Shown one piece after another: positions 9,845 to 18,427 of a stretch of 64,000 nt of DNA; position 1 is the stretch's first letter; each line of letters starts with the position of its first letter. Source of the stretch: DATATJ01 sp963789075 (GTDB lineage: Bacteria > Acidobacteriota > Vicinamibacteria > Vicinamibacterales > CAVVIG01); NCBI GenBank assembly GCA_963789075.1, contig CAWBJQ010000002.1, positions 992,001-1,056,000 of the forward strand, written 5' to 3'. The position numbers and the translations under genes are program-made. The notes beneath the pieces were generated by a model. The model had not been told where the DNA came from, ran no database searches, and saw only the letters and a list, made by a program, of their open reading frames with translations.

Positions 9845-10045
9845 TCATTCCTCCGATCGGCTGGTTCCCTGGTCGTAATGATTGCCGGTGCGATCCCAAT
9901 CGCCGCGCGCGCGATCGCGATTGGGATGGGCTTGTTTGGGCTGGATCGAACCTGACTTTATCTCTTCACTGATCTCGTCGCGGATATCGCGAGGGCTCCG
10001 CTGATCTTTCCTGGTGGATGTCTCGTTTCGTCTGACGTCGGCCAT
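9845..10045 (-). CDS. 66-residue highly charged hypothetical protein
   Basis: From ATG 10045 with GGGAGG 6-7 nt upstream, a clear Shine-Dalgarno. The sequence (MADVRRNETSTRKDQRSPRD...) is very hydrophilic, rich in Arg, Asp and Glu, and likely disordered. No family recognised. Confidence 0.45.
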   Translation of the reverse strand: MADVRRNETSTRKDQRSPRDIRDEISEEIKSGSIQPKQAHPNRDRARGDWDRTGNHYDQGTSRSEE

Positions 10046-10112
10046 GAAGGTCCTCCCGGAGCGTCGGACCTTCACTTGCCGTGCCGTCGCCGGATGAGCC
10101 GGGCCGGTCAGG

Positions 10113-10659
10113 TCAGCCGGTGGCCAGCACCCACATCAGCATGAAGAAGCCGAGGCCGAGGATGACGACGCCGAACGCGAGGTTCGCGGCGCCGAGCAGC
10201 CAGTCGGGGGCCGACGCGTGGTGGACGGAGCGGCCCACGAGCTCCCGGAGCTCTGCCTGCACGGCAGAGAGCTGAGCCGCTGGGGCGAGATGCTCGGATC
10301 CCGTTGCGTCGCAGACGCCGACCGCGCGTGCGTCGAGCAGCCGCCAATCGACGTCCATCGAGAGGCGCGTCCGGTCGCCGGGCTCGAGCGTTTCTGGCGC
10401 CGACAGCGGAACGGTGGCGATTGATTCGCCGCGTCCGTCGTCGCGCAGACGGCGCGGACGGATGACGAAGGCGGACAGTGTTAGCGGGGTGAAATCGGTG
10501 TTTTCGATTTCCCAGATGAGGTGCGCGCCAGGCAGCGCGCAATCAAGTCGAACCGAGATCTGCAACGTCGTCGCGCGACATCCGGCGCCTTCGCAGCCAC
10601 CACCAAAGCACACTGACGGCGACCACGAAAGTGGAAACGAAGGTCAGTGTTTGCGCCAT
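10113..10659 (-). CDS. membrane hypothetical protein with N- and C-terminal helices, frameshifted
   Basis: ATG 10659 follows AGGAG and opens MAQTLTFVSTFVVAVSVLWW, a membrane helix; that frame stops at about 10545, but the adjacent frame carries on with LQISVRLDCALPGAHLIWEI and ends in a second helix (FGVVILGLGFFMLMWVLA). One frameshift near 10570-10600 therefore joins a ~180-residue protein with an extracytoplasmic beta-rich middle. Family not recognised. A shorter protein from GTG 10613 is the alternative. Confidence 0.5.
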
Positions 10660-10817
10660 GACGCCATGCTCCTGAATAACCGGATTGCACAATGGGCGCC
10701 GAGTCGACGTCTGTCGGACGGCTCATGTGCAGACCCCGTGCCGTCTCGCTGTGGCTGAGGCGTTGGAGGCCGCGGTCCGGCGATGGGACTCGGCGGGCTG
10801 AGGTGGGGAGGCTGGGG

Positions 10818-11341
10818 CTAGGGCTTAGAGGTACGGCGAAGGGCCGAGGCTCGGGCTGGGGTCGTCGATTCCGTGAACACGACACTCACAGCGTCGTCAG
10901 TTCGGACGATGCCTTCGGTGACAACCCGGGCGCAGACGCGACTCCAGCCGGGGTGCCGCTTCTGAGCGATGCGAGCGATGTTGCCGTCGATGAAGGACTG
11001 CGCGATGGAGCCGCACGGCGTTGTGTAGCTGGTGATCTGCAGGCGGACGGTGCCGATCTGCACTTCGGAGCCGGGCGCGATCGAAGGCCAGTCGAGGCCG
11101 GCGAGCGTCAGGTTCTCGCCGGTGGTTCCGACGGCAATCGGGTGTCCTTCGCGTTGGAGGGATTCGATCACGTCGAGCGAGTAGAGGACGACGGCGCGGT
11201 CGAGTCCACCGTGGTACTGCGTAGCGGTGCCGGTCACCGTCGACGCCGCCCGCGGTGATCAAGCGCCTCGAAGACCGCCGTTTTCGGCACGCCACCGCGC
11301 GAGATGTTGATCGAGACAAGACGGCCGGCGGCGGCGCGCAT
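10818..11341 (-). CDS. MOSC domain protein, frameshifted
   Basis: N-terminus in one frame (GRLVSINISRGGVPKTAVFE), middle in a second (ITAGGVDGDRHR), remainder in a third (YHGGLDRAVVLYSLDVIESL, GTTGENLTLAGLDW, ITSYTTPCGSIAQSFIDG). Read together these give the complete MOSC fold, including the conserved Cys in TTPC. MOSC proteins transfer sulfur or reduce N-hydroxylated compounds using molybdenum cofactor. Two indels at about 11225-11265. ATG 11341 has GATAAT 7 nt upstream. Confidence 0.7.
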
Positions 11342-11347
11342 ATTCGG

Positions 11348-11354
11348 TATTATC
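11348..11354. promoter_or_regulatory. bidirectional -10 element between MOSC gene and tRNA-Leu
   Basis: TATTATC reads TATTAT on the plus strand (8 bp before the tRNA 5' end) and GATAAT on the minus strand (7 nt before the MOSC ATG). The two hexamers overlap almost completely. Confidence 0.45.
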
Positions 11355-11361
11355 ACTGTAC

Positions 11362-11450
11362 GCCGGGGTGGCGGAACTGGCAGACGCACAGGACTTAAAA
11401 TCCTGGGTTGCGAAAGCAGCGTGCGGGTTCGATTCCCGCCCCCGGCACCA
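11362..11450 (+). tRNA. tRNA-Leu (anticodon UAA)
   Basis: Acceptor stem GCCGGGG pairs with CCCCGGC; the anticodon arm is CAGGA-CTTAAAA-TCCTG (anticodon TAA); a long class-II variable arm (GGTTGCGAAAGCAGC) and T arm GCGGG-TTCGATT-CCCGC follow; discriminator A and an encoded CCA at 11448-11450. A toxin-antitoxin island follows it immediately. Confidence 0.97.
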
Positions 11451-11535
11451 AAACACTCAATAAATACGGGCATGAATCGCAATTGTCGCGATCCGGTCGG
11501 AAAGGCTCCGAACAGGCCACCGACAGGTATGTTAG

Positions 11536-11552
11536 CCTGACCTCAGGTCAGG
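11536..11552. repeat. perfect 17-bp palindrome at the end of the HEPN-like gene
   Basis: CCTGACCT-C-AGGTCAGG, 8-bp arms around a single base. The stop codon of the minus-strand gene (11548-11550) lies in the right arm. Could be a terminator stem or a protein site. Confidence 0.5.
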
Positions 11553-12112
11553 ACCGAAGCGGCTCCCAAAACTGGACGCTAATCTCGTAGATCTCCATCG
11601 AATCGAGCGTGTCCACTATCCGAAGCTGTGCCATCACATCCTTGTCGCGGTGCGCACCCAACCCATTTCTGAGATCCTTGAGACGACCTGCGTGCTCATG
11701 ACGAAACCTCGCCAGGCGGCTCGTCGCGGCATCGAGTTCAAGTCGGCGCTGCTCGGAGATGTTGTACTCGACCAAGATCGCTCGCAGCCGCTTGCCAAAG
11801 AGGTTGGGAATATCCTGAACCTAGAAAGAACGCCTTGAGGACGCTGAAATCTCGGTCAAACGGCAAGACGTATAGTGCCGCGTTGGACACGGCGATTGTG
11901 TCTGGGAGGCCGTGCTCGCAAACCTTCGAGTGCTGCGAGCGCACCGTTTGAATCGTTTCGTCGAGCACCTTGAGGCGAGGTCGTTCGGCGCGTTGAATCC
12001 GTCGCTTGTGAGGCAACATCACAAGCCGCTCAATCAATCGGGCGGCGGACGGATGCTTTCGCTTGAGTTCCTGAGCCACAGGCTTCAGCGGCTTCCGTGC
12101 GGAAGGCGTCAT
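11548..12112 (-). CDS. HEPN-like hypothetical protein, frameshifted
   Basis: About 187 residues once one indel near 11818 is bridged: the first frame ends ...PFDRDFSVLKAFF and the next resumes VQDIPNLFGKRLRAILVEYN. The C-terminal half is all-helical and contains LKDLRNGLGAHRDKD, matching the R-N-x4-H motif of HEPN-fold RNases. It sits between a tRNA and VapBC, a usual place for toxin or defence genes. HEPN membership is inferred from the motif and helical pattern only. Confidence 0.5.
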
Positions 12113-12180
12113 GCTGAGGGACTCGCCTCAGTTCGGTGACGAAGTCTGACATCGTCGACGGAATAGTGCGCTGGCCGATC

Positions 12181-12603
12181 TCACTTCCCTGAGCCGACGA
12201 CGGACAAGCCGTGCGCTTTGGCGCTGAGGGCCAGCGCCTCGTCGTGCGTTGCCATCGTAATCTGCGTGGCGGTCATCTCTTTCCAGAGAAGCGCAGTCGC
12301 GAGATGAATAGCGTCCAACGTTCCGAGTTCGGTCGGCATCGGTTGGGAGGCGCGATCCAAAACAGCGGCGTCGAGGTCCACCAACTCGAGAGACGCGATC
12401 AACGACAGGATTGCAGCGCGGCGCGTGGCAACTTCAACATCCGACAGCTTCGCCCGCAACCGCAGACGATCCAGCGTCCGAAGACTCTCTGCCGTGATGA
12501 GCGCGCTCGACACGCCGCGCTGAATCTTCGACCATTCGGTCAATCCGTTCGGTTGACCGAGCGCCAGTCGGAGGATCACCGACGCATCGACGTAGGCTGT
12601 CAC
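12181..12603 (-). CDS. vapC: VapC-type PIN-domain ribonuclease toxin
   Basis: 140 residues from GTG 12603. MTAYVDASVILRLALGQ gives the first active-site Asp; ITAESLRTLDR provides the Glu; LGTLDAIHLATAL and MATHDEALA supply the later acidic residues of the PIN site. The GTG overlaps the vapB stop (GTGA), the usual VapBC coupling. VapC enzymes cleave tRNA or rRNA; the neighbouring tRNA-Leu need not be the target. Confidence 0.9.
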   Translation of the reverse strand: MTAYVDASVILRLALGQPNGLTEWSKIQRGVSSALITAESLRTLDRLRLRAKLSDVEVATRRAAILSLIASLELVDLDAAVLDRASQPMPTELGTLDAIHLATALLWKEMTATQITMATHDEALALSAKAHGLSVVGSGK

Positions 12604-12860
12604 CGATGGCTCTGGCGCTCTTCGAGCAGCAAATCGACGATGTCGATGTCGAGTTTGAGCGGCTTCGGCAGCTTGACGCGATTCGGCGGCGGCGTCCCGG
12701 CGGCAGGCTTGCGGATCCGCAATGCCACCCGCTCTCGCACGGGGACAATCTGCGCCACTGGCGTCTCGCGGTCGAGCACGGCAATCGTTTCGCCGTTTCT
12801 GACCGCTCGAAGGTACTCGCTAAGATGAGACTTCAGCTCTGCTATCCGAACCGATTTCAT
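12600..12860 (-). CDS. vapB: VapB/Phd-YefM-type antitoxin
   Basis: 86 residues from ATG 12860 (MKSVRIAELKSHLSEYLRAV). The N-terminal Phd/YefM DNA-binding fold is followed by TIAVLDRETPVAQIVPV and a C-terminal toxin-neutralising tail (LDIDIVDLLLEERQ). Upstream lies a perfect inverted repeat overlapping the promoter, as expected for autoregulation. The CATAAT -10 ends 6 nt before the ATG. Confidence 0.88.
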   Translation of the reverse strand: MKSVRIAELKSHLSEYLRAVRNGETIAVLDRETPVAQIVPVRERVALRIRKPAAGTPPPNRVKLPKPLKLDIDIVDLLLEERQSHR

Positions 12861-12866
12861 CCTTTC

Positions 12867-12890
12867 ATTATGACCAGAAATAGTCATAAT
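12867..12890 (-). promoter_or_regulatory. vapBC promoter with overlapping operator
   Basis: Perfect 8-bp inverted repeat ATTATGAC-N8-GTCATAAT. On the minus strand the same bases give TTGCAT-N16-CATAAT, so both promoter hexamers overlap the palindrome. Probable VapB(C) autorepression site. Confidence 0.7.
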
Positions 12891-12934
12891 GCAAGCGCCC
12901 CTTGTTGTAGCATGTCAACAGCCGTGAGGACGAC

Positions 12935-13084
12935 ATGCCGTTGGTGAAGAAATTAATCCGCCTTGGAGACTCGACGGGGCTAATCCTTGATCTGCGAATT
13001 CTCCAGCAGGTCGACATCAAGCCGGATTCCGAAGTCGACGTCGGCGTCGAGGGCAACGCCATCGTGATTCGCCTGCATCGATAG
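12935..13084 (+). CDS. orphan AbrB/MazE-type antitoxin, 49 residues
   Basis: ATG 12935 preceded by GAGGA at 4 nt. MPLVKKLIRLGDSTGLILDL followed by LQQVDIKPDSEVDVGVEGNA is the swapped-hairpin SpoVT-AbrB DNA-binding fold of MazE/VapB-type antitoxins. It diverges from vapBC. No intact toxin follows it; the next 347 bp hold only BrnT/BrnA fragments on the other strand, so the partner has been lost or lies elsewhere. Confidence 0.7.
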   Translation: MPLVKKLIRLGDSTGLILDLRILQQVDIKPDSEVDVGVEGNAIVIRLHR

Positions 13085-13121
13085 GCGAGTGACGACGACG
13101 CCAGGGCCGTCGGTCGCAAGG

Positions 13122-13431
13122 TCATTCGGAAGCGTCGACGTTTATTGGAACGCCTCTCGAAGTAGGGGGGGAGGGCCCACGGATCCCCGGGAGACGGCCG
13201 ACGCGCCGCATGGCCTTCAACTGCTCCGGCGACGAATCTGGGAATCTCGGAATAGTCAATCTTGCGCGTGGTACTCCGAGCGTTCCTGGCGGCTCGCGCG
13301 CCGCGCGCTGATGAGACGAATCGTTTCGGCATTGCCGCTTCTCCTCAAGGTATGAGCCACTGTCAGAACGGGGCCGCGCGCTTTCGCTGGCGGCCACGAG
13401 GGCCCGACGGCAAGGAGGCGGCGCGGGCCGA
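13122..13431 (-). pseudogene. BrnT/BrnA toxin-antitoxin relic
   Basis: The first part (about 13431-13256) reads GPVLTVAHTLRR then IRLISARRASRQERSEYH and a stop, matching only the C-terminal third of BrnT (DUF497) toxins. The N-terminal two thirds are absent, replaced by the end of the TetR gene. Directly after comes KIDYSEIPRF and, one frame away, SPEQLKAMRRVGR, the N-terminal signature of BrnA antitoxins, with no start codon and no complete DNA-binding domain. A decayed second TA module. The family match is from memory of the conserved motifs. Confidence 0.45.
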
Positions 13432-14038
13432 CTAACGCCTGCGCGGCTTCGGCGCCGCGACTTCGGTATCGAGATAGCGGTCCAGATGGCGCTGGATCAC
13501 GCGCAGCGTTTCGTCGCTCCGTTCGAGACGGCTCATCATCAGTGCGCCTTCGAGCGTCGCGCCGATGATCGTGGCCACCTGCCGTGCGTCGACGCCGGGC
13601 CGGATTTCGCCCCGTTTCGCGCCGTCCTCCAGCACGGTCTCCAGGCGAAGCACCCAGTTGCGCAGCGCCTTGCGTCACCCTCGCCCGCAGGATCGCGTTG
13701 CCATCGTCGGACTCGGTCGCCGTATTCAGCAGCGGGCAGCCGCCGGCGACCGGGCTCTGGCGGTGGACGAAGTTGGCGATCACTTCCTTGAGCCAGACGA
13801 TGGCGCCGTCGGCCGGGTCGGCGTCCGGGAGGCGGACGCGCAGCACCTCCTCCCACGTGTAGTCGAACGCCTCCGCCGCCAGCTCCTCCTTGCTCGAAAA
13901 GTGGCGGTAGATGCCGCCTTTCTCCAGCCCGGTGGCCTTCATCAGATCCGCCAGCGAGCTGCCGGCGTAGCCGTGCTGGTTGAAGACGGGCGCCGCCGCC
14001 GCGACGATCCGCTGCCGCGTCCGCTGTCCCTTGGTCAT
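13432..14038 (-). CDS. TetR/AcrR-family repressor of the efflux operon, frameshifted
   Basis: N-terminal helix-turn-helix TRQRIVAAAAPVFNQHGYAG and LMKATGLEKGGIYRHFSSKE are typical of TetR regulators. One indel near 13667 shifts the ligand-binding half, which continues LRLETVLEDGAKRGEIRPGV and ends at 13432 with a basic tail. About 201 residues when joined. It diverges from the MFS gene across two identical palindromes (14064-14119) and probably represses both. Confidence 0.85.
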
Positions 14039-14063
14039 CGGTTTCGTGGTGGCCCTAATAAAA

Positions 14064-14119
14064 GAGACCGTTTGGTCTCGACTTATAGTAGCATGGATTC
14101 GTTGAGACCGATTGGTCTC
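14064..14119. promoter_or_regulatory. twin TetR operators and divergent promoter
   Basis: Two perfect palindromes GAGACC-N4-GGTCTC at 14064-14079 and 14104-14119, centre-to-centre 40 bp (about four helical turns). Between them ACTTATAGTA offers TATAGT on the plus strand and TATAAG on the minus strand as -10 elements. Confidence 0.75.
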
Positions 14120-14156
14120 TTTTAATGGACTGGATCGGCATCATGAGGCTCACCAC

Positions 14157-15741
14157 GTGACGCGCGACACGACGACCGTGAACCCGTGGCTCATCGCGGT
14201 GACGGTGACGATCGCGACCTTCATGGAGCTGCTCGACACGAGCATCGCCAACGTGTCGCTGCCGCACATCGCCGGCGGACTGGCGACCAGCTACGACGAG
14301 AGCACGTGGGTGCTCACCAGCTATCTCGTCGCCAACGCCGTCGTGCTGCCGCTGAGCGCGTGGCTCAGCCGCGCTCTTCGGGCGCAAGCGCTACTACATG
14401 ACGTGCGTCGCGCTGTTCAGCGTCAGCTCGCTGCTGTGCGGCCTCGCGCCGAGCCTCGGCATGCTGATCTTCTTCCGCGTGCTGCAGGGCATCGGCGGCG
14501 GCGGCCTCGCGCCGGTGGAACAGGCGATCCTCGTCGACACGTTCCCCGGCGCGAAGCGCGCGGCGGCGTTCGCGCTCTACAGCATGGCCATCGTCACCGC
14601 GCCGGCGATCGGCCCGATCCTCGGCGGCTGGATCACCGACAGCTTCTCGTGGCGGTGGGTCTTCTTCATCAACGTGCCGATCGGCCTGCGTGTCGCTGCT
14701 GCTCACGAGCCGGCTGGTGTCCGATCCGCCGGCGTTCAAGGAGGAAGTCGCGCAGCTGCGCGAATCCGGGAAAGCTGCGGATCGACTACGTCGGCATCGC
14801 GCTCGTCGCCATCGGATTCTCGTGCCTCGAGAGTCGTGCTCGATCGCGGACAGCGCGAGGACTGGCTCGAAAGCCGGCTTCATCGCGACGGTGCTCGCGA
14901 TCGCGGTGACCGCGCTCGTCATCGCGTGGATCTGGGAGTCGCGCCACGAGGATCCGGTCGTCGACGTCGGACTGCTGAAGAACCGCAACTTCGCGCTCGC
15001 CTGCAGCTTCTACTTTCTGTTCGGCTCGTGCTGTTCGGCAGCACGGTGCTGATCCCGCAGATGCTGCAGAGCCTCTACGGCTACACCGCGACCGACGCGG
15101 GGCTGGTGCTCGGTCCCGGCGCCTTCGTCATCGTCCTCATGACGCCGATCGTCGTCCGGCTCGTGCGGCGGATCCCGGCGCAGCGCGCTGATTGCATTCG
15201 GCTTCGCCGTGCTCGGCCTCGCGATGTGGTACTTCGCGAGCTTCAACCTCGCGACGACCTACGGGCGCGAGGCCATGGCGCGGGTGCATGCAGGGCTTCG
15301 GGATCTGCGTTCCTGTTCGTTCCGATCAGCCAGCTCGCCTACTCGTACCTGCCGGCGAACAAGAACAACAAGGCGTCGAGCCTCACGAATCTGTTCCGCA
15401 ATCTCGGCGGCAGCGTCGGCATCGCGTTCGTGACGACGATGCTCGAGCGGCGGTCGCAGTTTCACCAGACGGTGCTGGTCACGCACGTCAGCGGCAGCGA
15501 TCCGGCGGTCCAGCTGACGCTCGCCGGCGCCGCGGAGCGCCTCGCCGCGTTCGGATACACGACGGCCGACGCCATCCTTCGCGCGCCGGCGCAGATCGGG
15601 GCGATCGTTCACCAGCAGGCGAGCCTGCTCGGCATTCTGGATTGTTTCTGGCTGCTGGGTCTGCTCGCGATGATCGGACCGGTGCTGACGCTCGGCATCC
15701 GCTCGTTCGGTCAGCGCACGCCCGCAGGCGGCGCTCATTAG
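14157..15741 (+). CDS. emrB: EmrB/QacA-type MFS drug transporter (DHA2), heavily frameshifted
   Basis: From GTG 14157 (GAGG 9 nt upstream): PWLIAVTVTIATFMELLDTS, the motif-C region, LQGIGGGGLAPVEQAILVDT, GPILGGWITDSFSWRWVFFI and the terminal LLGILDCFWLLGLLAMIGPV are all clear DHA2 14-TM exporter signatures. The protein jumps frame at least nine times (about 14380, 14690, 14778, 14838, 14873, 15027, 15187, 15285, 15300); most are cured by deleting one base. About 525 residues when joined. With the following outer-membrane and HlyD genes it forms a tripartite efflux pump. Confidence 0.85.
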
Positions 15742-15753
15742 TCGGATCGGAAG

Positions 15754-17123
15754 ATGTCCATGAATCAGATTGCGCGTATTCGTGCAGCGGGCCAGTTCGC
15801 ACTGGCGCTGCTTCTCTTGGTCTCGTCGGCCGCGTTCGGCCAGTCCGCCGGCCGTCAGTCGGCCGCGCCTACGACGTTGACGTTCGCGGACGCCATCGAT
15901 CGCGGCCTTCGCTACAACCTCGGGCTGATCGAAAGCACGCTCGACGAGCGCCGATGCCGGCGCCGCACGCCTTCGCGCGCTGTCGGCGCTGCGGCCCACC
16001 GTCTCCGCGCGCGCCGCGCAGGTGTACGAGGACCTCAGCCTGAAGGAAGTCGGCGTCACGCTGCCCGGGCTGCCGCCGACCACGGGCGGATTCGGCTTTC
16101 AGGACGTTCGCGTCAGCGTGTCGCAGCCGATCTACAACGGCGAGTTGCGCAATCGGTACCGATCCGAGCAGGCGGCCGAGCACGCGGCGACGCTCGGCAC
16201 GCGCGATGCGCAGGACGTCGTCGTCCTGGAGGTCGGCACGGCCTACCTGCAGATCGTCGCGAGGGCGGCGCGGCTCGAGACGGCCAACGCCGAACTTCGC
16301 TCGGCGCAGGAGTTCGATCGCCAGGCCGCCGATCGCGTGAAGGCGGACGTCGCGCCGGAGATCGACTCGCTGCGCGCGCAGGTCGAGCGGCAGACGGCCG
16401 AGCAGCGCGTGATCGACGCGCGCAACGATCTGGAGAAGAGCAAGATCGCGCTCGCGCGCATCGTCGGCCTGCCGATCGAGCAGCCGTTCGAGATCGAGAC
16501 GTCGCCGGCGCTACCGCCCGCTGGCCGGCGTCACCGAAGAATCGGCGCAGGCCGGCGCACTGCGCTCGCGCGCGGACCTGGCGAGCGCCGCCGCGGCGGT
16601 TGACGCGGCCGAGTTCGACGTGCGCGCGCGGCACGCGCAGCTGGAGCCGACCGTCGGGGTCAGCGCCGACTACGGCGCGGGCGGCGCGCTGCCGCATCTG
16701 AATCAGGTCTACACCGTCGCGGCCGGCGTCTCGGTGCCGCTCTACACCGGCGGCCGGATCCGCGGCCGACATCCAGACCGCGCAGAACGCGCTCGCCCGC
16801 CGCCGCGCCGAGTACGACGACCTCAAGCGCCGCGTCGCGTACGACGTGCGCACGGCCTGGCTCGATCTCACGGCCTCCGACTCCAGGCGTCGCCGTGGCG
16901 CGGCAGAACACGCAGCTCGCGGATCGCGCCGAGGCGCAGGCGCTCGACCGCTACGCGAACGGCGTCACCAACTATCTCGAAGTCGTCCAGGCGCGGGAGA
17001 CCGTGGCCCAGGCCGACGAGAGCCTGGTCGCCAGCCTCTACGCCTTTCACGTCGCCAAGCTCGACGCTGGCGCGCGCGATCGGCGATTCATCGACTCACC
17101 GCGAAGGAGTTTTTCCGTCATGA
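15754..17123 (+). CDS. TolC-like outer-membrane efflux protein, frameshifted
   Basis: Signal peptide GQFALALLLLVSSAAFGQ, then LTFADAIDRGLRYNLGLIES (first OEP repeat), VSVSQPIYNGELRNRY, VGTAYLQIVARAARLETANA and the second repeat with VSVPLYTGGRIR and ANGVTNYLEVVQARETVAQA. At least five frame changes (about 15955, 16520, 16763, 16890, 17065), each consistent with one added base. About 455 residues. Its stop overlaps the next ATG. It provides the outer-membrane channel for the EmrAB-type pump. Confidence 0.82.
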
Positions 17124-18307
17124 CTAACGAACACAGAACCGCTCTGACGCGCCGCACGCTCGCCGCGGCCGCCGTCATCCTTGTCGCCGGCATCGCGTCG
17201 ATCGGGTGGGTGCGCAGCGGCCATTCCGAAACGACCGACGATGCGCAGATCGAAGGGCATCTGCATGCGATCAGCGCGCGGATGACCGGCACGGTCGTCC
17301 GCATCAACCCGGACGTGCAGAACAACCACTTCGTGAAGGCCGGCACGCTGCTCGTCGAGCTCGATCCGACCGACTACGACGTCGCGCTCGAGCAGGCGCG
17401 CGCGACGCTGACGACGCGCGAAGCCGCCGGCCGCGCGTCGGCCGCCGAAGTGCCGATCACGCAGAGCGACGCGCGTTCAGCCAGCTGGACGTGGCGCGCG
17501 AGGACACGTCCGAGGCCGAAGAGCGGGTGGCGGCCGAGGAAGCGAACCTGTCGGTCGCCGAGCATCGCGTCGAGCACGACGCGGCGGTCTCCGATCGCGC
17601 GGAGCGCGACCGCCAGCGCTATCTCGCGCTCGTCGAGAAGCGGGAGATCTCGCGCTCCGAGTACGACGCGCGCGAGAGCGACGCGAAGGCGGCGCTCGAG
17701 ACGCTCGAGGCCGATCGCGCCGCGGTGCGCTCCGCGCAGCGGGCGATCGCGCGGCGCGAAAAGCCGCGTCGCGCAGAAGCGCGCGGAAATCGCCGGCGCG
17801 CGGTCCGCGGCCGATCGCGTGACGGACGCGACCGCGCGATCCGCATCTGCGGCCGGACAGGTGCGTCAGGCGGCCGCCGACGTCCACGCGGCCGAACTGA
17901 ATCTCCGCTACACGAAGATCTACGCGCCGGTCAGCGGCATCGTCGGACGCAAGACGGTCGAGGTCGGCCATCGCGTCCAGCCCGGGCAGACGCTGCTGGT
18001 CGTCGTGCCGGTGGACGACATCTGGGTGACGGCGAACTTCAAGGAAACGCAGGTGAAGCGGATGCGGCCGGGCCAGGCGGTTCAGCGTCTACGTCGACGC
18101 GTTCGGCCTCGACTATGCGGCCACGGTCGAAGACATGCCGGCGCGGCCGGCACGCTCTTCAGCCTGCTGCCGCCCGAGAATGCGAGCGGCAACTTCGTCA
18201 AGGTGGTGCAGCGGTTACCAGTGCGCATCCGTTTGAACCCCGATCAGGATCCGGAGCATCAGCTGCGCCCTGGCATGTCCGTGGAGGCGCGGGTCCGCCT
18301 CGAGTGA
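17120..18307 (+). CDS. emrA: EmrA/HlyD-type periplasmic adaptor, frameshifted
   Basis: N-terminal membrane anchor (LAAAAVILVAGIASIGWV), then SETTDDAQIEGHLHAISARM and AGTLLVELDPTDYDVALEQA of the biotinyl-lipoyl domain, a long coiled-coil hairpin (QRYLALVEKREISRSEYDAR), and LRYTKIYAPVSGIVGRKTVE with VTANFKETQVKRMRPGQ of the beta-barrel. Frame changes near 17470, 17765, 18080 and 18140. Starts in the stop codon of the TolC-like gene. About 395 residues. Confidence 0.85.
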   Translation: MTNEHRTALTRRTLAAAAVILVAGIASIGWVRSGHSETTDDAQIEGHLHAISARMTGTVVRINPDVQNNHFVKAGTLLVELDPTDYDVALEQARATLTTREAAGRASAAEVPITQSDARSASWTWRARTRPRPKSGWRPRKRTCRSPSIASSTTRRSPIARSATASAISRSSRSGRSRAPSTTRARATRRRRSRRSRPIAPRCAPRSGRSRGAKSRVAQKRAEIAGARSAADRVTDATARSASAAGQVRQAAADVHAAELNLRYTKIYAPVSGIVGRKTVEVGHRVQPGQTLLVVVPVDDIWVTANFKETQVKRMRPGQAVQRLRRRVRPRLCGHGRRHAGAAGTLFSLLPPENASGNFVKVVQRLPVRIRLNPDQDPEHQLRPGMSVEARVRLE

Positions 18308-18427
18308 ATCCTGCGTGGTGGCGACGTTCAGATTTCGTCACACGACGGCGCGAATGACTCAATCACGTCGTAGATCCCAGGCTCGAACGTCGCGATGGTC
18401 AGGGCTTGCTGGAGATACCAACGAACC

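Noticed and set aside
12112..12160. Upstream alternative start MSDFVTELRRVPQHDA for the HEPN-like gene
   Set aside because: It lies in another frame; it would need an additional indel that cannot be demonstrated.
13432..18307. Interpreting the efflux operon as true pseudogenes
   Set aside because: Coding potential and motifs are fully preserved across every frame change; sequence error explains the pattern more simply.
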